This document shows, piece by piece, positions 60,492 to 64,000 of a stretch of 64,000 nt of DNA. The notes under the pieces were generated by a model. It had not been told where the DNA came from, ran no database searches, and saw only the letters and a program-made list of their open reading frames with translations. The DNA is from Actinoplanes couchii (GTDB lineage: Bacteria; Actinomycetota; Actinomycetes; Mycobacteriales; Micromonosporaceae). The DNA is taken from the NCBI RefSeq assembly GCF_016862075.1, contig NZ_BOMG01000076.1, forward strand, positions 58,033-122,032, given 5' to 3'. A program made the translations under genes and the position numbers. Position 1 is the stretch's first letter. Each line of letters opens with the position of its first letter.

Positions 60492-62095
60492 CCGCCCCCG
60501 CTCCCGACCCGGCCGCCCGTCCCGCGACCGCATCCACCTCCGGGTCTGCCGACCGGTCCCCGGCCGTATCCATCTCCGGGTCTGCCGACCGGTCCCCGGC
60601 CGTATCCATCGCCGAGCCGGTTGTCGACCCGGCGACCGCCTCCGGCCTCGGGGCTGGCGTCCGCGCTTCGGCCGTCGGTGCTCCCGATGCTGCGCCGGCG
60701 GGCCGGGCCACCGGTGTCGAGGCGCCGATCGGGCGGGTCGTCATCGTGGGGGCGTCGGCGGCCGGGCTCGCCGCCGCGGAGACGCTGCGCCGGGAAGGTT
60801 TCGCCGGGACGATCACTCTGCTCGGCGACGAGGCGTCTGCTCCCTATGACCGGCCTCCTCTGTCCAAACAGCTCCTCTCCTCCGTGTGGGACGCCGACCG
60901 TCTGCTCCTGCGCACCACGGAACAGTTCGCCGGTCTCGACCTGGACCTGCATCTGTCCACCCGGGCCACCGGGCTGGACCCGGTCAACCGGGTGGTGCGA
61001 ACCGCCACCGGCCGGACGTTCGGTTTCGACGCGCTGATGATCACCACCGGCGTACGTCCCCGGACACTCCCCGGCCGGCCCGCCCACGTGCTGCGGACCA
61101 TGGAAGACGCCCTGCGCCTGCGGGAACGCCTCACCCCCGGATGTCGCCTGGTCGTGGTCGGCGCCGGTTTCCTCGGCGCGGAGGCGGCCTCCGTCGCACG
61201 GGGCCTCGGCTGCGAGGTGACCCTGCTCGAACCCGCCCCCGTCCCGCTGGCCCACGCCGTCGGCCTACCGGTCGGCCGGATCCTGTCCGAGGCACACCGG
61301 GACCACGGCGTCACACTGCGCACCGGCGTCTCGGTGGCCGAGGCGGTGGCCGAGGGCGTGGCACTGTCCGACGGCACCGTGATCGAAGCCGACGAGGTAC
61401 TGGTCGCGATCGGTTCCCACCCCAACACCGAATGGCTCGCCGGCAGCGGCCTGACGGTCACCGACGGCGTGGTCTGCGACGAGTACTGCGCCGCAGCCCC
61501 CGGTGTCTACGCGGCCGGGGACGTGGCCCGCTGGCACAACCCGCTGTTCGGCGTCTCCATGCGCATCGAACACCGCACGAACGCCGCCGAACAGGGCATG
61601 GCCGCAGCCCGCAACCTCCTGAACCCCGGCGAGGGCAAGCCGTTCACCCCGGTGCCGTACTTCTGGTCCGACCAGTACGACATGAAGATCCACGCCTACG
61701 GCTACCTCCGCGACCACGACCAGGTGGAGACCGTCGAGGGCTCCCTCCCGGACCGCCGTTTCCTGGCCGCCTACCGAAAGAACGACCGCCTGGTAGGAGC
61801 CCTGGCCGTAGGCATGCCACCCAAGGCCATCCGCCCATGGCGCCAGCACATAGCCACCGCCACAGCGTGGTCCACCGCCGTCGGTACCACCTCCACAACC
61901 TGGGCCACCGCCGTCGGCGCGACCACCACAACAACGGGGGCCACCGCCGTTAGCGCGACCTCCACAACGGGGGCCACCGCCGTTGGCGCGACCTCCACAA
62001 CGGTGGCTACTGCGGTCGGCGCCACTTCCACAACGTCGGGCACCGCCGTCGGTGGTCCCACACCGAGCGGTGCAGCTGTCAAGGAGAAGTCATGA
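60488..62095 (+). CDS. Ferredoxin reductase (FAD/NAD) with repetitive tails at both ends
   Basis: The core (about residues 80-455) is a ferredoxin:NAD(P)H reductase: VVIVGASAAGLAAAETLRRE, PYDRPPLSKQLL, VVVGAGFLGAEAASVARGLG, and VYAAGDVARW. The first 80 residues are an added Ala/Ser/Pro-rich segment containing a perfect 36-bp duplication (60539-60610). The last 70 residues repeat ATAVGATSTT five or six times. Neither tail is part of the known family. It should pass electrons from NAD(P)H to the ferredoxin for the P450. Its stop overlaps the SDR start. Confidence 0.93.
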   Translation: MTAPAPDPAARPATASTSGSADRSPAVSISGSADRSPAVSIAEPVVDPATASGLGAGVRASAVGAPDAAPAGRATGVEAPIGRVVIVGASAAGLAAAETLRREGFAGTITLLGDEASAPYDRPPLSKQLLSSVWDADRLLLRTTEQFAGLDLDLHLSTRATGLDPVNRVVRTATGRTFGFDALMITTGVRPRTLPGRPAHVLRTMEDALRLRERLTPGCRLVVVGAGFLGAEAASVARGLGCEVTLLEPAPVPLAHAVGLPVGRILSEAHRDHGVTLRTGVSVAEAVAEGVALSDGTVIEADEVLVAIGSHPNTEWLAGSGLTVTDGVVCDEYCAAAPGVYAAGDVARWHNPLFGVSMRIEHRTNAAEQGMAAARNLLNPGEGKPFTPVPYFWSDQYDMKIHAYGYLRDHDQVETVEGSLPDRRFLAAYRKNDRLVGALAVGMPPKAIRPWRQHIATATAWSTAVGTTSTTWATAVGATTTTTGATAVSATSTTGATAVGATSTTVATAVGATSTTSGTAVGGPTPSGAAVKEKS

Positions 62096-62913
62096 CCACC
62101 TCCGACGTTGTCGTTGTCACCGGTGCCGGCGGGATGGGCACGGCCGTGGCCCGCCGCATCGGCAGCGGGCGCACCGTGATCCTCGCCGACGCGTTTCCGG
62201 AACACCTCGATCGGGCCGTCGCCGCCCTGCGGGCTGAGGGCTACGACGCTCACGGACAGGTCACCGACATCGCCGATCAGAAATCGGTGACCGCGCTGGC
62301 CGACCGGGCCGCCGCTGAGGGCCGTCTGTCCGCAGTGGTTCACACGGCCGGAGTCTCGGCCGCGACATCGACCGTTCGCAAGATCATGGAGGTGGACCTG
62401 GCCGGCACCGCCTACCTGATCGACGCCTTCGAACCCGTGGCCACCCGTGCGACGTCGGTGGTCTGCGTAGCGAGCATGGCCGGGCACTACGCCCAGCTCA
62501 GCCCCGATGTCGAACGTGCTCTGGCGATCACTCCTGCCGACGGACTCCTCTCTCTGGACGTGGTCGCCGACTTCGAGGGCGACCCGGTTTCCGCTTACAT
62601 CCTGGCCAAACGCGCGAACCAGGTCCGGGTACAGGCGGCGGCACTGGCCTACAACCGCCGGGGCGCCCGGATCAACACGATCAGCCCGGGCGTCATCTCC
62701 ACACCCATGGCCCGAGCCGAGCAGGAATCAGCCTCCGGCGACCACATGATGGCCATGCTCGACGCATGCGGCGCCGGCCGAACCGGAACCCCGGCCGAGA
62801 TAGCCGAAGCCGCGGCATTCCTGACCGGCCCAGGTTCCCTCTACATAACAGGCACCGACCTCCTGATCGACGGCGGGCAGGCAGCTTGGCTGTACCACCA
62901 TCGCCCGCAATAA
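62092..62913 (+). CDS. SDR-family oxidoreductase, last gene of the P450 operon
   Basis: The 273-residue protein has VVVTGAGGMGTAVARRI (cofactor loop), VASMAGHYA (Ser), and AYILAKRANQ as YxxxK, and ends LLIDGGQAAWLYHH. It probably oxidises the hydroxyl made by the P450, or reduces a ketone beside it. The 4-bp overlap with the reductase supports co-translation and a joint pathway. Confidence 0.9.
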   Translation: MTTSDVVVVTGAGGMGTAVARRIGSGRTVILADAFPEHLDRAVAALRAEGYDAHGQVTDIADQKSVTALADRAAAEGRLSAVVHTAGVSAATSTVRKIMEVDLAGTAYLIDAFEPVATRATSVVCVASMAGHYAQLSPDVERALAITPADGLLSLDVVADFEGDPVSAYILAKRANQVRVQAAALAYNRRGARINTISPGVISTPMARAEQESASGDHMMAMLDACGAGRTGTPAEIAEAAAFLTGPGSLYITGTDLLIDGGQAAWLYHHRPQ

Positions 62914-63075
62914 AAATCGCAGAAAAGTGTGCGATAGAAGATTTGATTAAGCCGCCCGGATCATGCGTTCCCCTCCTTGCGTCGCTGTGGCCGCATTGTT
63001 TCACGCTCCCAAAAATATGAAATAGTCCGCAACGGAGTTCCTGAAAGAGCGGCTCAGATGCGCCGTTACGAACCA

Positions 63076-63112
63076 CGTGCCAGCCCGGTGACCGTCATGC
63101 CGGGCTGGCACG
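63076..63112. terminator. Perfect 13-bp hairpin
   Basis: CGTGCCAGCCCGG and CCGGGCTGGCACG are separated by 11 nt. It lies 160 bp after the P450 operon and 13 bp beyond the end of the minus-strand frame at 63126, so it could end transcription from either side. A weaker stem (ATCGCA/TGCGAT) follows the SDR stop at 62916-62935. Confidence 0.75.
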
Positions 63113-63125
63113 TCCGGTGTCCGGC

Positions 63126-63779
63126 TCAGTCACTCGGCGCGGATCCCGCACGGACTCCGGAGGCGGATCCACCCTGGTCGGTCGAGGTGGATCCGCCTCG
63201 GACCGTCGAGGGTTTGGGATGGGCTGCTCGCGATGGTCGTGGGGCGGTGGGCAGCGGGGTGCACACCCTCGGCCGTGGAGGAGTTTCAGCTTTTCGGAGC
63301 GTGTCAGGCACCCGAGGCGGCCGAGTGTTGCCGGGTGGAGGGGTCTCTCCGGAGGGCCGAGTGTTGCCGGGTGGAGGGATCTCTACGGAAGGCTGAGTGT
63401 TGCCGGGTGGAGGGATCTCTCCGGAAGGCCGAGTGATGGCGGGAGGAGAGGTCTCTCCGGAGGGTGGGGTCCTGCCGGAAGGAGAGGTCCTTCCGAGAGG
63501 TGGAGTCTTGCCGGGAGGTGGGGCTTTGCTCGGGGTGCAGGGTTTCCGGCTGTCGCGTTCCTCCTGGATGCGTCTCAGGCGTTCGGCATGACGGCGTTTC
63601 AGCCCCCACGAGCGTCGAATCGCGTGATCGCGGCGGAATTCCTCACGGCTCGGTGAATGTTTCCGTGAGGCGGTCCAGTCGCGCACCGAGGAAATCTGGG
63701 ATCTGCTGAATAGCTGTATCTGTCCTTGCATGGGAAAAGTATCTCTCGGAGATTCTGGTATCGCCCATGTGGTCGACAA
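63126..63779 (-). CDS. Proline-rich repeat protein frame, uncertain
   Basis: A frame of up to 217 residues (TTG 63779 or ATG 63731) has a basic N-terminal part (RRSWGLKRRHAERLRRIQEE) and then a 12-residue repeat like GETPPPGNTRPS, coded by the 36-bp repeats. A strong hairpin follows its stop, which favours a real gene. Against it, the first 45 codons overlap a better-looking short frame in another register, and the repeat is open on both strands. No function can be given. Confidence 0.3.
   Translation of the reverse strand: MSTTWAIPESPRDTFPMQGQIQLFSRSQISSVRDWTASRKHSPSREEFRRDHAIRRSWGLKRRHAERLRRIQEERDSRKPCTPSKAPPPGKTPPLGRTSPSGRTPPSGETSPPAITRPSGEIPPPGNTQPSVEIPPPGNTRPSGETPPPGNTRPPRVPDTLRKAETPPRPRVCTPLPTAPRPSRAAHPKPSTVRGGSTSTDQGGSASGVRAGSAPSD
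63323..63538. repeat. 36-bp tandem repeat, six copies
   Basis: Units start at 63323, 63359, 63395, 63431, 63467 and 63503; the first three are near-identical (GAGTGTTGCCGGGTGGAGGG first), the last three increasingly altered. The exact 36-bp period is kept throughout. Confidence 0.9.
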
Positions 63780-63789
63780 TGTCGATCAT
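63643..63789 (-). CDS. Short protein-like frame (48 aa), possible remnant of a recombinase-like gene
   Basis: From ATG 63789 it reads MIDIVDHMGDTRISERYFSH and on to DFLGARLDRLTE before a stop. The composition is protein-like, with lower G+C than its neighbours. DHMGDTRIS-ERY recalls the last helix and Tyr of tyrosine recombinases but with two residues missing, so this is only a guess. A stop lies 13 codons upstream, so nothing longer is present. Confidence 0.35.
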   Translation of the reverse strand: MIDIVDHMGDTRISERYFSHARTDTAIQQIPDFLGARLDRLTETFTEP

Positions 63790-63914
63790 GCGGAGAAAAT
63801 CACAGCGAATGGCACACAGGGTATGTCACAGATATCCGGGCCGGCCCTCCGGCTTTGGCTGGGGTGGGCGCGCCGGTAAGGGCTCCGCCGGCTCGGACGC
63901 ACTTGATCAAAATC

Positions 63915-64000
63915 GGCGAGGGCGAGGGCGAGGGCGAGGGCGAGGGCGAGGGCGAGGGCGAGGGCGAGGGCGAGGGCGAGGGCGAGGGCGAGGGCGAGGG
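63915..64000. repeat. Hexanucleotide repeat GGCGAG, at least 14 copies, cut by the window edge
   Basis: Fourteen perfect copies of GGCGAG plus two bases run to the end of the window. It reads Gly-Glu or Arg-Ala alternation in any frame. Perfect identity suggests recent expansion or an assembly artefact. Nothing else is recognised in 63790-63914. Confidence 0.95.

Overview
The window is chromosomal DNA from a high-GC actinomycete. The very G+C-rich codons, GTG/TTG starts, SARP and MmyB-type regulators, DivIVA-domain protein, DUF3040, DUF3558 lipoprotein, SPW-repeat membrane protein and DtxR/IdeR-like iron box all fit, and Micromonosporaceae (Actinoplanes-like) is my best guess by inference. 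No rRNA, tRNA, CRISPR array, intact insertion sequence or prophage was seen. The left edge cuts an MMPL transporter gene and the right edge lies inside a hexanucleotide repeat.

Layout. 1-4.8 kb: MMPL transporter end, a multicopper oxidase broken by one frameshift and coupled to a small membrane protein, a solute-binding lipoprotein coupled to a cation efflux (CDF) protein. 4.8-12.6 kb: 28-bp tandem repeats, a DUF4132 protein, a decayed MarR-like gene, a GPP34 protein, an ECF-type sigma factor with its coupled membrane partner, and a divergent MmyB-type regulator/SDR pair. 12.6-20.8 kb: DEAD-box helicase, a hydrolase diverging from an HxlR regulator and 2OG-Fe(II) oxygenase, a LysR regulator diverging from 2,2-dialkylglycine decarboxylase, and two HEAT-repeat-like proteins (to 23.9 kb). 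24-28 kb: endonuclease/phosphatase-fold lipoprotein, Cys-containing lipoprotein, a small acidic protein, and an iron-storage pair (bfd, bfr) with an iron box and an RBS-masking hairpin. 28-34.6 kb: long repeat-filled intergenic DNA, STAS proteins, SPW membrane protein, and a response regulator/kinase/GerMN-lipoprotein operon.

35-43.5 kb is a sugar-utilisation locus: a LacI regulator, two near-identical palindromic operators, a secreted glycoside hydrolase with carbohydrate-binding modules, a cytoplasmic GH36 alpha-galactosidase, and an ABC sugar importer (binding protein plus two permeases, no ATPase). The secreted enzyme would release galactosides, the importer would bring them in, and GH36 would hydrolyse them.

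43.5-58.8 kb is mixed: a frameshifted small gene, FAD monooxygenase, orphan histidine kinase, DUF402 protein, a toxin/antitoxin-like pair, DUF3558 lipoprotein, a SARP-NB-ARC-TPR regulator, a second and larger DUF4132 protein, and an AlkD-like/MFS/unknown operon. 58.2-62.9 kb is the most interesting segment: an orphan OmpR-type regulator, then four direct repeats spaced exactly 11 bp, then a tightly coupled cassette of cytochrome P450, [3Fe-4S] ferredoxin, ferredoxin reductase (with unusual repetitive tails) and SDR. This looks like a self-sufficient, regulated oxidation pathway.

A window-wide oddity is that almost every longer intergenic space is filled by its own unrelated family of tandem repeats (units of 6, 7, 17, 21, 26, 28, 30, 36 or 44 bp), and several genes carry in-frame repeats of similar kind.
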